Assembly: GCA_947458265.1 (NCBI GenBank)
Contig: CANGYF010000002.1
Span: 186,001 to 250,000, forward strand
Reading direction: 5' to 3'
DNA length: 64,000 nt
Source: Betaproteobacteria bacterium
GTDB taxonomy: Bacteria; Pseudomonadota; Gammaproteobacteria; Burkholderiales; CAIKXV01
Shown: positions 25,965-33,348 of the stretch, in pieces
Layout: every line of letters starts with the position of its first letter
How positions within the stretch are numbered: position 1 is the first letter of the stretch
The notes under the pieces: model-generated
Told to the model about the DNA's origin: nothing
The model's input: only the letters and a program-made list of their open reading frames with translations
The model's database searches: none
Translations under genes and position numbers: made by a program

Positions 25965-26012
25965 TGTTGACAGTGTCTACATGATTCCCTATCTTTGTAG
26001 ACACTGTCAACA
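25965..26012. promoter_or_regulatory. Divergent promoter with a 48-bp near-perfect inverted-repeat operator
   Basis: Two 17-bp arms, TGTTGACAGTGTCTACA (25965-25981) and its exact complement (25996-26012), flank 14 bp. On the plus strand TTGACA (25967-25972), a 17-bp spacer and TATCTT (25990-25995) form a good sigma70 promoter for the TetR gene. On the minus strand TTGACA (26005-26010) and a weaker AATCAT, 18 bp away, serve the membrane-protein gene. Each arm is itself a near-palindrome around GACA-N-TGTC, as expected for a TetR dimer site. Two operator sites therefore seem to cover both -35 boxes. Confidence 0.85.
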
Positions 26013-26108
26013 TCAGCCACTCTGCCATGGACGCTCCTCCCTCGCCGATGCCATCCCACACGCCCGCACCGTTCCTCGAGCGTTACGTGCCGTGGGCGTG
26101 GTGAGGGC

Positions 26109-26786
26109 GTGGTGAGGGCAGCAGCGAAGTCCCGGGCGAGGGCACGGCCCACCGCACGGCCGGCGGACCTGCGCGAAGCCTGCGTGCAGGCCGCGCGCGA
26201 GGTGATCGCAGAGCGCGGGGTCGAGGGCCTGAGCATGCGCGACGTGGCGCGCATGCTGGGCATCTCGCACCAGGCACCGTACCGGCACTTCGAAAGCCGA
26301 GACCACCTGCTCGCCGAGATCATGCGCCGCTGCTTCGCCGACTTCGCATCGCACCTGGACGCGCGCCCCCGTTCGGCGGATGACCGCGAAGACCTCGCGG
26401 CGATGGGCGAGGCCTACCTCGCCTATTCGGCCGCCAAGCCGCTCGAGTACCGGCTGATGTTCGGCACGCCGTGGCCGGCGCCGGCGCACCATGCGGGCCT
26501 GGTGACCGATGCGGTGCATGCCTTCGACATCCTGCGCAACAACCTCAGGCGACGGCACGGCGACGCACCGGGCATGCAGGCGCGCGCCGACCTCGACGCG
26601 ATGTTCATCTGGTCAGCCCTGCACGGGATGGCCAGCATCACCCGCTCCCAGGCCATGGACTGCCTGCAGCTCGCACCCGGAGTCGGCGCGGCCTTCAAGG
26701 ACTACCTGATGTGCAAGGTCGGCGCCGCGCTGGAGGTGCCGGTCGAGCTGGAGGCGCCGCCGCGAAGCAGGGCAGGCCGGCGATGA
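26109..26786 (+). CDS. TetR/AcrR-family transcriptional regulator
   Basis: The 225-residue regulator has an N-terminal basic stretch, then a TetR helix-turn-helix (REVIAERGVEGLSMRDVARMLGI with HQAPYRHFESRDHLLAEI, about residues 30-75). A C-terminal ligand-binding domain resembles TetR_C_33/WHG types (YRLMFGTPWPAP, ALHGMASI). It starts with GTG at 26109 or 26112. It is divergent from a membrane-protein gene, with a double operator between them, which predicts autoregulation and repression of the neighbour. The inducer is unknown. Confidence 0.92.
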   Translation: MVRAAAKSRARARPTARPADLREACVQAAREVIAERGVEGLSMRDVARMLGISHQAPYRHFESRDHLLAEIMRRCFADFASHLDARPRSADDREDLAAMGEAYLAYSAAKPLEYRLMFGTPWPAPAHHAGLVTDAVHAFDILRNNLRRRHGDAPGMQARADLDAMFIWSALHGMASITRSQAMDCLQLAPGVGAAFKDYLMCKVGAALEVPVELEAPPRSRAGRR

Positions 26787-26811
26787 ACCGCCGGCTGCCA
26801 CGCCCGTTCGG

Positions 26812-28482
26812 CTACTTCGCCGGGATCACCGGCACCATCAGCCACGACTCGCGCTCCCCACCGGAGTGAATGGTGTTGGTCGCACCGGCGTTGTAGTCGT
26901 TGTTGTAGTGGGTGAAGTGGCCAGTACCCACGCCATCGCGCGGGGTGATGTCCAGCCGGAGCTTGTGGCCCTTGCGGAACACCATGCTGGTCGGCCAGAT
27001 CTCGACCTGGCATTCCACCACCTGCCCCGGCTCGAGCCACCAGCGCTCATCATGCGCATGGTAGGGACGGTAGGGCAGCGACTTCTCCGCGTCGAGCTTG
27101 CGGTGCGAGGCGCGCAGCCAGCCCTTGGTCACGCACTGCACCGGCTCTCCGCGCTGGCCCACCTCTTCGACATCCTTGCCATCGGGACCGATGTTGCGGA
27201 TGGTGGCGTAGATGTCCATGTCTTCCGAGGTGCTGGACACCCAGAGGTTCAGCACCAGCGGCCCGGTGACTTCCATGTCCTCGGCCATCGTCGGCGTCTC
27301 GAACGACACGCCCGAGCGACCCGACACCGGACGATAGTGACCGGGGCCCGCCGAGTAGTCGATCGACTTCGCGGCAGCCGGTGCCTCGGTGACCAGAGAG
27401 CCCTCGGCCTTGCTGCTGCCCTTCGACGGCGCATCCTGCTCGAGGTTCAGGTAGAGCTTCGTCCACTGCGTGCGGGCGATCGGCCATTCGTTCTCTTCCC
27501 GGAACGCGTAGGGCTTCGTGCTGCCGCCGGTACGGATCTCGAGCTTGACCGGCGGCTCGTCCATCATGCCGGTGTCGATGCCCTTGAGCCAGTGGTCGAA
27601 CCAGCGCAGCTGGTCGATGCGGGCCTCGAGCGCGTGGAACGGATGGAAGTGGCTGCCAGTGTGGATGCGCAGCTTCTTGTGCTTCGAGGCCGCGAGCATG
27701 TAGGCCTCGGTATTGCCGCGCAGGTGCATCGCGAAGCCGCCCCAGTTGCCGACGCTGTACATCGGCACCTTGATCTTCTCCCACTGCGCGCTCTTCTTGC
27801 GCCACTCGTCGGAGTCGAGGTCCTGGCGCATGTACTCCCACAGGATGTTGTTGTTGAATGCATCCGGGTTGTAGCTGCGCGGGCGCCCGAGCAGGTTGTG
27901 TGCCGCGGTGCTGTTGGCCCACTGCGAGATGAAGCCCATCGCGAAAATGCCGCCATGGTAGGCCTGGTCGCGGTACTGGTCGGCCCTGCCCTCCCAGGGC
28001 ATGATCGCCTTCAGCGACGGCGGCTGCAGGTTGGCGAGCCGGTACTGGAACGCCGCATGGTACGAGATGCCGAGCGTGCCCACGTTGCCGTTGCACCACG
28101 GCTGCTTCGCGATCCACTCGACGCAGTCGTAGGAGTCGAGGCCTTCCTGGTACGAGCTGGGGTCCGACCGGCCGGGCGACTTGCCGGTGCCGCGGGTGTC
28201 CACGCGCAGCAGCGCATAGCCGCGCGGGCACCACCACAGCGGGTTGGCAGTCTCCCAGTTCATGTACGGGTTGCCTTCCTCCTCGCAGTCGTCCGGCGGG
28301 ATCCAGACCTTGTCCTTCTGGTAAGGCCCGAGGTTCATGATCACCGGGAAGCGCTCGTCGCCACCGTCTGGCCGGAACACGTCGGCGAAGATCAGCGTGC
28401 CATCGCGCATCGGGATCTTCACGTCCTTCTCGACGATCATCGGGTAGTCGCGCGGCTGCGACATCTCCTGCTTCTCTGCCAT
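26812..28482 (-). CDS. CocE/NonD family hydrolase
   Basis: The 556-residue enzyme has the X-Pro dipeptidyl-peptidase/cocaine-esterase layout. An alpha/beta hydrolase core has KIPMRDGTLIFADVFRP, RGYALLRVDTRGTGKS and a nucleophile elbow GTLGISYHAAFQYR. A helical cap is followed by a C-terminal jelly-roll (WVSSTSEDMDIYATI, PGQVVECQVEIWPTSMVF). The elbow lacks the usual Gly two residues after the Ser-Tyr pair (GISYHA instead of GxSYxG). No signal peptide is seen. The SD is weak, and the gene is 13 bp downstream of a Bug protein gene in the same direction, so they may be cotranscribed. Family members cleave esters or amides; the substrate is unknown. Confidence 0.88.
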   Translation of the reverse strand: MAEKQEMSQPRDYPMIVEKDVKIPMRDGTLIFADVFRPDGGDERFPVIMNLGPYQKDKVWIPPDDCEEEGNPYMNWETANPLWWCPRGYALLRVDTRGTGKSPGRSDPSSYQEGLDSYDCVEWIAKQPWCNGNVGTLGISYHAAFQYRLANLQPPSLKAIMPWEGRADQYRDQAYHGGIFAMGFISQWANSTAAHNLLGRPRSYNPDAFNNNILWEYMRQDLDSDEWRKKSAQWEKIKVPMYSVGNWGGFAMHLRGNTEAYMLAASKHKKLRIHTGSHFHPFHALEARIDQLRWFDHWLKGIDTGMMDEPPVKLEIRTGGSTKPYAFREENEWPIARTQWTKLYLNLEQDAPSKGSSKAEGSLVTEAPAAAKSIDYSAGPGHYRPVSGRSGVSFETPTMAEDMEVTGPLVLNLWVSSTSEDMDIYATIRNIGPDGKDVEEVGQRGEPVQCVTKGWLRASHRKLDAEKSLPYRPYHAHDERWWLEPGQVVECQVEIWPTSMVFRKGHKLRLDITPRDGVGTGHFTHYNNDYNAGATNTIHSGGERESWLMVPVIPAK

Positions 28483-28495
28483 CTGCTCTCTCCGT

Positions 28496-29476
28496 CTATC
28501 GTTCCGGCCTGATGTCTGCGGCCTTGATCAGCGCCGCGGTCTTGTCGTAGTCGAACTGCACCTTCGCAGCGAACTGCTCGGGCGTGTTGGGTACGAACTC
28601 GATGCCCTTCGATGCCCACGACGCCTTCATCTCCGGCGTGGACAGAGCGCCCCCGACCACCGAGTTTAGCCGGGCGATGATCTCGCGCGGCGTTCCGATC
28701 GGGGCGAAGATGCCTTCGATTCCGCTGATCTCGTAGGCCTTCAGTCCCGACTCGGCGATCGTCGGCACCTGGGGCAGCAATGCGCTGCGCTGGGTGCCGG
28801 TCATGGCCAGCGCACGCAGGCGGCCAGCATCGATATGGCCCTTCACCGTGGGCACGTGCACGAACATGGTGTCCACGCGCCCAGCGACCAGGTCGAGCAC
28901 CGCCGGCGGGCTGCCACGATAGGCCACGTGCAGCATGTCGACCTTCGCCTCGAGCTTCAGCAGTTCGCCGGCCAGCTGGAAATTGCTGCCCACGCCCGAT
29001 GAGGCGAAGGAGATCATCCCCGGCTTCGCACGCGCGACGGCGATCAGTTCCTTCACGTTGCGCGCAGGCACCGACGGATGCGCGACCAGCACCAGGTCGT
29101 AGGTGCTGACCTGAACGACAGCCGCCAGGTGCTTCATCGTGTCCCAGCGCGGCGAGGCATTGAGCTGCGGGCTGATGGTGACGAACGATCCGGGCTGGAT
29201 CAGCAGCGTCTGGCCGTCCGGCGGCTGCTTCGCGACGAAGTCGTTGGCGACCATCCCGGCGGTGCCTGGCCGGTTGTCGATGACGACCGGCACGCCGAGC
29301 AGCGGTGCGACGGCCTGCTGGATCGCACGTGCGGTGATGTCGGTCCCGCCACCGGCCTGCGAACCCGTGACCAGCCGCACAGGTTTCGACGGGAACGGCT
29401 GTGCAGGTGCGACCACCGGCAACAGTGCCGATGCACAGAGTGCTGCCGCAGGCAGCAGGCGACCCAAAGGATGCAT
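28496..29476 (-). CDS. Bug/TctC-family periplasmic solute-binding protein
   Basis: The 326-residue protein has a signal peptide (LLPAAALCASALLPVVAPAQ) and the family landmarks KPVRLVTGSQAGGGTDITAR, VVIDNRPGTAG, PPDGQTLLIQ and HVAYRGSPPAV. The glycine loop reads GSQAGGGTD rather than the more usual PPGGxxD type, which may change ligand choice. The start at 29476 is supported by GGGAGGAAG. It precedes the CocE/NonD hydrolase gene, suggesting that the hydrolase processes the captured ligand. No membrane transporter partners are nearby. Confidence 0.9.
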   Translation of the reverse strand: MHPLGRLLPAAALCASALLPVVAPAQPFPSKPVRLVTGSQAGGGTDITARAIQQAVAPLLGVPVVIDNRPGTAGMVANDFVAKQPPDGQTLLIQPGSFVTISPQLNASPRWDTMKHLAAVVQVSTYDLVLVAHPSVPARNVKELIAVARAKPGMISFASSGVGSNFQLAGELLKLEAKVDMLHVAYRGSPPAVLDLVAGRVDTMFVHVPTVKGHIDAGRLRALAMTGTQRSALLPQVPTIAESGLKAYEISGIEGIFAPIGTPREIIARLNSVVGGALSTPEMKASWASKGIEFVPNTPEQFAAKVQFDYDKTAALIKAADIRPER

Positions 29477-29636
29477 GAACTTCCTCCCTCGTCCGTACGG
29501 TCCCCGTCGAATGACTGGTGCGGGTTGGCCCGGCCTGAACGTGTAAACGAGTGTAACGCAGGCGCCGGGTGTCAGCGCCGCCCTGTCAGGAACGTTGCTG
29601 GATACATGGCCCCCCGCCATCGACAAGGCAGACGAG

Positions 29637-30107
29637 ATGAAGATCCTGGAATCGAAGGCGTTGCGCGCAGCAGGTATCGCCCTGCCGCTGCTGATGACAG
29701 GATGCGCGATCGTGCCCGATGGCGGCGTGGTCTACTCGCCGGGCTACCGGGTTCCGGCCTACTCGGCCAACCACTATTCCTTCGGCTACTACTCGACCTA
29801 TGGGTCCGGCTACTACCCGCGTCCGTATGCCCCGCCGGTATACATCGGCCGCCCGGCACCGCCGCCTGCCATCATCGTTCGTCCGGCGCCACCGCCTGCC
29901 GTCATCGTTCGTCCGACGCCGGCGCCGGTGGTCGTGCTGCCGGCGCCCCGTCCGCCCGTTCATGGTCATGGCCATGGTCATGGCCATCGCGATGGCGATC
30001 GTTCATACGGCCATGGTGGACACGGTGGACACAGTGGCCACGGTTTCCACGGCGGCCACGGCGGAAACCGTGGCGACCATGACCGCGGCGGGCGCAGCGC
30101 TCGCTGA
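29637..30107 (+). CDS. Small His/Gly-rich lipoprotein
   Basis: The 156-residue protein has a lipoprotein signal ending in the lipobox LMTGC (Cys near residue 22). A Tyr-rich stretch follows (HYSFGYYSTYGSGYYPRPY). Next comes a threefold Pro repeat (IVRPAPPPAVIVRPTPAP). The C-terminus alternates His and Gly (VHGHGHGHGHRDGD, then GHGGHGGHSGHG). It is predicted to be membrane-anchored on the periplasmic side and disordered. The His-rich tail could bind Ni, Zn or Cu ions, an inference from composition only. The first Met of the lipoprotein signal is taken as start. No known family is recognised. Confidence 0.7.
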   Translation: MKILESKALRAAGIALPLLMTGCAIVPDGGVVYSPGYRVPAYSANHYSFGYYSTYGSGYYPRPYAPPVYIGRPAPPPAIIVRPAPPPAVIVRPTPAPVVVLPAPRPPVHGHGHGHGHRDGDRSYGHGGHGGHSGHGFHGGHGGNRGDHDRGGRSAR

Positions 30108-30218
30108 GTCCCTGTACATCGTTGCAGCGATGCGGCGGCCGTCGCGCTGGAGGCTGCCCGCGCTTGCGTTGCAGCGGGAAAGCGCTAGGATGGCAGTGGA
30201 AGTACCCATGGAGGTCCC

Positions 30219-30353
30219 ATGCAGCTCGCGCCCGATTTTTCGCTGGAGGAACTGACGGTTTCCGATACAGCTCGGCGCAAGCGGATCTCCAACGATCCCG
30301 CGCCGGCGCACCTGCGCAACCCGCGCCGCACCGCTGCGCTGCTGCAGGCGTGA
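30219..30353 (+). pseudogene. Fragment of an M15-family peptidase (N-terminal 44 residues)
   Basis: A 44-codon reading frame with GGAGG just upstream encodes LAPDFSLEELTVSDTARR, then KRISNDPAP and RRTAALLQA, and stops. It closely resembles the N-terminus of M15 D-Ala-D-Ala carboxypeptidase/phage endolysin-like proteins, which read F-SL-ELT-S-TA-R-GI-N-P. The catalytic zinc site (SxHxxGxAxD and HxH) would follow about 60 residues further on but is absent; the next gene lies on the other strand. This is probably a relic. A short expressed peptide cannot be excluded. Confidence 0.6.
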
Positions 30354-30386
30354 ACCTGCGCCCGGCGGGCTGGCACGGAAGCAGGC

Positions 30387-31178
30387 TCAGCCCGGCCCGC
30401 GCAGCCCGTCCGCGATCGACCGGGTCATCACATACACATGGAACTCGACGGTCTGCAGCATGATCAGGTCGACCCCGGCCTGCTCGAGCGCGCGCGCATG
30501 GGCGATCTGACCGTCGATCGACGGGAAGGCGTAGCCGGTGTTGGCGAGCACGACCTTGCCGCGCGCATGCGCCGCGCTGCAGGTGCGCTCGATCGCACCG
30601 AGCACGTCCGGATGCAGGTAGTCGAGCGGATGGCCAAGCACCTGCGCCAGGTCGCTGCAGCCGATGAACGCGCCCGAGATACCGTCGATCGACAGGATCT
30701 CCTCGATCTCGTCCAGTGCCCCCAGCGATTCCACCAGCGGCAGCAGCAGGCGTACGCCACCGGCCTGTTCGGTCGCCCGCGCCTGCTGGGCTGCATCGGT
30801 CACCGGTGCACCGACATGCGGATCACCGGCCATGTGCACCATCATCCGGGCATCGGCGGCCGAGGCCACCGACCAGATCAGTCCTTCGGCGCCGCACGCG
30901 AACGCCCGCTCGGCATCGACCGGGAAGCGCCGGTCCGGCATCGCCGCACCGGCGCCCCACGGATTGGCCGGCAGGCGCACGAACGGGTACAGCCCCTCGG
31001 CACGCGACTTCCAGGCCACGTGCGACAGTTCGGTCCAGTCGACGCTGGAATGCATCATGTCGACGATCAGGAAATCGAGGCCTGCGCTCGCCACGTGCTG
31101 AACCAGGTTCGGGCCACCCTTGGCCATGGTGCCGAGCGAACGGCGGCCGGCACGGATGTTTTCGATCAGTCTGTACAT
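30387..31178 (-). CDS. HpcH/HpaI aldolase/citrate lyase family protein
   Basis: The 263-residue metal-dependent class II aldolase has LGTMAKGGPNLVQHVASAGLDF at the N-terminus, FVRLPANPWG, LLPLVESLGALDEIEEIL with the metal-binding Glu, and GAFIGCSDLAQVLGHP with the metal-binding Asp. Enzymes of this family cleave 2-keto-4-hydroxy acids to pyruvate and an aldehyde. The usual VDxEHG segment is replaced by VDMMHSS, a deviation at the place where the second metal-site Glu and the base His sit. The substrate is therefore uncertain. It is a single gene with no pathway neighbours. Confidence 0.85.
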   Translation of the reverse strand: MYRLIENIRAGRRSLGTMAKGGPNLVQHVASAGLDFLIVDMMHSSVDWTELSHVAWKSRAEGLYPFVRLPANPWGAGAAMPDRRFPVDAERAFACGAEGLIWSVASAADARMMVHMAGDPHVGAPVTDAAQQARATEQAGGVRLLLPLVESLGALDEIEEILSIDGISGAFIGCSDLAQVLGHPLDYLHPDVLGAIERTCSAAHARGKVVLANTGYAFPSIDGQIAHARALEQAGVDLIMLQTVEFHVYVMTRSIADGLRGPG

Positions 31179-31242
31179 GCAGCGATGGTACGTGCTGCCC
31201 GGCCGCCACGCACGAAGGCGAAGACATCCACGGAGGGAACCA

Positions 31243-31935
31243 GTGCCGGCAATGCCTGAAGTCCTCGTAACGACCGGCCTCGCGCCGGCTGCCCCGGCAC
31301 CGCGCGCGTCGCTGGTCGACCGTGGCAACGGCCTGCTCTACGACAGCGTGCTCGGCATCACCTGGCTGCAGGACGCCAACTACGCACGCACCGTGAAGCA
31401 CCGGGGCACCGCGCCGGACGGCGGACTGCGCTGGGCCGAAGCGATGTCATGGGTCGGTGGGCTCGTGTACCAGGGCCACCACGGATGGCGGCTGCCGAAG
31501 ACCGCGCCGGTCGCGGGCAGCGCGGCGGGCTGGCGGCATGCAACGGGCACCGACGGCCAGTCCGATGGCGGCTACAACATCCTGTCCCCGGCCTCGGAAC
31601 TCGCCTGGATGTACTACGTGAACCTCGGCCTGCAGTCGAACTTCACCCCTGACGGCAAGCCGCGCCAGCCACCCGTATCCGGCATCTTCCGCAACGGACC
31701 GGTGCTGCACCCGCCCGGCCCGCTCGAGGGAGACGTCACGTTCAACGGGATCACCGTGCGCAACCTGCAGAACGCCGTCTACTGGTCGCAGACCACGGCA
31801 GACTTCGGCGACGACTTCGCGTTCGCCATGGTGTTCAGCGTCGGCTACCAGGGCACGATGTCGAAGGACAACCCGAACTGGCTGTGCTGGCCGGTCCACG
31901 ACGGCGACGTGGCGGCCTTGCCACCGGGCAAGTAG
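31243..31935 (+). CDS. DUF1566 (Lcl C-terminal-like) domain protein
   Basis: The 230-residue protein has the typical opening VDRGNGLLYDSVLGITWLQDANYA, WAEAMSWVGGLVYQGHHGWRLP and a closing VYWSQTTADFGDDFAFAMVF. These mark the DUF1566/Lcl C-terminal fold, related to C-type-lectin-like domains, often found in surface or secreted proteins. No clear signal peptide is seen with the chosen start. The GTG at 31243 is preferred because GGAGGG lies 5 bp upstream; an ATG at 31252 is an alternative. The function is unknown. Confidence 0.72.
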   Translation: MPAMPEVLVTTGLAPAAPAPRASLVDRGNGLLYDSVLGITWLQDANYARTVKHRGTAPDGGLRWAEAMSWVGGLVYQGHHGWRLPKTAPVAGSAAGWRHATGTDGQSDGGYNILSPASELAWMYYVNLGLQSNFTPDGKPRQPPVSGIFRNGPVLHPPGPLEGDVTFNGITVRNLQNAVYWSQTTADFGDDFAFAMVFSVGYQGTMSKDNPNWLCWPVHDGDVAALPPGK

Positions 31936-31994
31936 ACTCGGCGCAGGGCCGCGCGATGCAGGCCACCGAAGGTTGCACCGGAGCACGATCCCCC

Positions 31995-32330
31995 ATGGCC
32001 TACACCTTCAAGTCCCGTTCCGCCGCCAGCGTGACCCTGTTGCGTGCTAACGGCGACGACATCCTGCGCCTGGTCGGCAGGACACCCTCCGAGCGCGGTG
32101 CGATCCCGGCCGAAGACCTGCCATCGGCCATCGCGGCCATCGAGGCGGCCATCGCCCCGGGCCGGGCCGGTTCCGGCACCGCCCGCCCTGCAGCCACCGG
32201 CAGCGCCGGCCACCCGGTCGACGACGAGGAACCGGAGGTGGTCACGCTGCGCCAGCGAGCCCTGCCCTTCCTGCAACTGCTGCGCGAGGCGCAGGCTGCC
32301 GGGGAAGCGGTCACCTGGGGCGTGGTATAG
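31995..32330 (+). CDS. DUF1840 family protein
   Basis: The 111-residue soluble protein begins MAYTFKSRSAASVTLLRANG and continues GDDILRLVGRTPSERG and AIAAIEAAI, the hallmarks of DUF1840, a small family common in betaproteobacteria. The C-terminal part (VVTLRQRALPFLQLLREA) forms a helix that ends with a hydrophobic WGVV. Function is unknown. It lies 4 bp upstream of corA and is probably cotranscribed with it. Confidence 0.85.
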   Translation: MAYTFKSRSAASVTLLRANGDDILRLVGRTPSERGAIPAEDLPSAIAAIEAAIAPGRAGSGTARPAATGSAGHPVDDEEPEVVTLRQRALPFLQLLREAQAAGEAVTWGVV

Positions 32331-32334
32331 CCGC

Positions 32335-33309
32335 ATGCTGATCAACTGCGTCGTCTACGAGAATGGCGCCAAGCTCGCCGACATACCCGTATCTGAGATC
32401 AGCGACTGGCTGACCCGGCCCGACTGCTTCGTCTGGGTCGCGCTGCAGGATGCCACGCCGGAAGAGCTCGACGAGATGCGGCTCGAGTTCGGGTTGCATG
32501 AACTGGCGGTGGAGGATGCGCGCAACGGCCACCAGCGTCCGAAGATCGAAGAGTACGGTGAGTCCCTGTTCGTGGTGCTGCACCTGATCGAACAGGAACC
32601 GGACGGCGACCACGCGCTCTCGGTCGGCGAAGTGGACGTGTTCGTCGGGCCGAACTACGTGCTCTCGGTGCGCAGCCACAGCAGGCTCGGATTCCTGGGC
32701 GTGCGCAAGCGCTGTGAACGCGAGCCGGAACTGCTGCGCATGGGTACGGGCTTCGTGCTCTACGCCCTGATGGACGCGGTGGTCGACCGCTACTTCCCGA
32801 TCCTGGACGCGCTCGAAGTCGAGATCGAGGCCATCGAGGACAACATCTTCACCAAGGGCGCCGCCCTGTCGAGCATCCGCAGCCTCTACCAGCTCAAGCA
32901 GCGGGTGATGGTGCTCAGGCATGCGGTCGTCCCGCTGCTCGACGCGGCCGCGAAGCTGCACGGCGGACGCGTTCCCGAGGTCTGCGCCGGCGTGCAGGAT
33001 TACCTGCGCGACGTGGTCGACCACCTTTCCCGCATCCAGACGTCGATCGATTCGATCCGCGACATGATCGGCACCGCGATCCAGGTCAACCTGTCGATGG
33101 TCAACATCGAAGAGGCCGAGGTGACCAAGCGCCTCGCGGCCTGGGCTGCGATCTTCGCGGTGTGCACGGCGTTCGCCGGCATCTGGGGCATGAACTTCGA
33201 GCACATGCCGGAACTGCAGTGGAAGTACGGCTACGCCGGCGCACTCGCGCTCATCGGAGGTGCCTGCGTGTACCTGTACCGCAGGTTCAGGCGCGCTGGC
33301 TGGCTCTGA
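32335..33309 (+). CDS. corA: CorA-type magnesium/divalent cation transporter
   Basis: The 324-residue protein has an N-terminal cytoplasmic domain with acidic helices, a long stalk helix (RIQTSIDSIRDMIGTAIQVN) and two C-terminal membrane helices. The first ends in the signature GMN (GIWGMNFEHMPEL). The pentamer forms a Mg2+ channel in the inner membrane, also permeable to Co2+ or Ni2+. Length and motifs are normal. The 2-TM-GxN family also contains ZntB-like Zn exporters, but the GMN and MPEL loop favours CorA. Confidence 0.92.
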   Translation: MLINCVVYENGAKLADIPVSEISDWLTRPDCFVWVALQDATPEELDEMRLEFGLHELAVEDARNGHQRPKIEEYGESLFVVLHLIEQEPDGDHALSVGEVDVFVGPNYVLSVRSHSRLGFLGVRKRCEREPELLRMGTGFVLYALMDAVVDRYFPILDALEVEIEAIEDNIFTKGAALSSIRSLYQLKQRVMVLRHAVVPLLDAAAKLHGGRVPEVCAGVQDYLRDVVDHLSRIQTSIDSIRDMIGTAIQVNLSMVNIEEAEVTKRLAAWAAIFAVCTAFAGIWGMNFEHMPELQWKYGYAGALALIGGACVYLYRRFRRAGWL

Positions 33310-33348
33310 CTCTTCCTGCGAGCACTGTCTGCGGCGGGTGCCCGAGGG

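Noticed and set aside
21000-29476. Complete tripartite tricarboxylate transporter
   Set aside because: Only the solute-binding components are present; no TctA or TctB membrane protein was found in the window.
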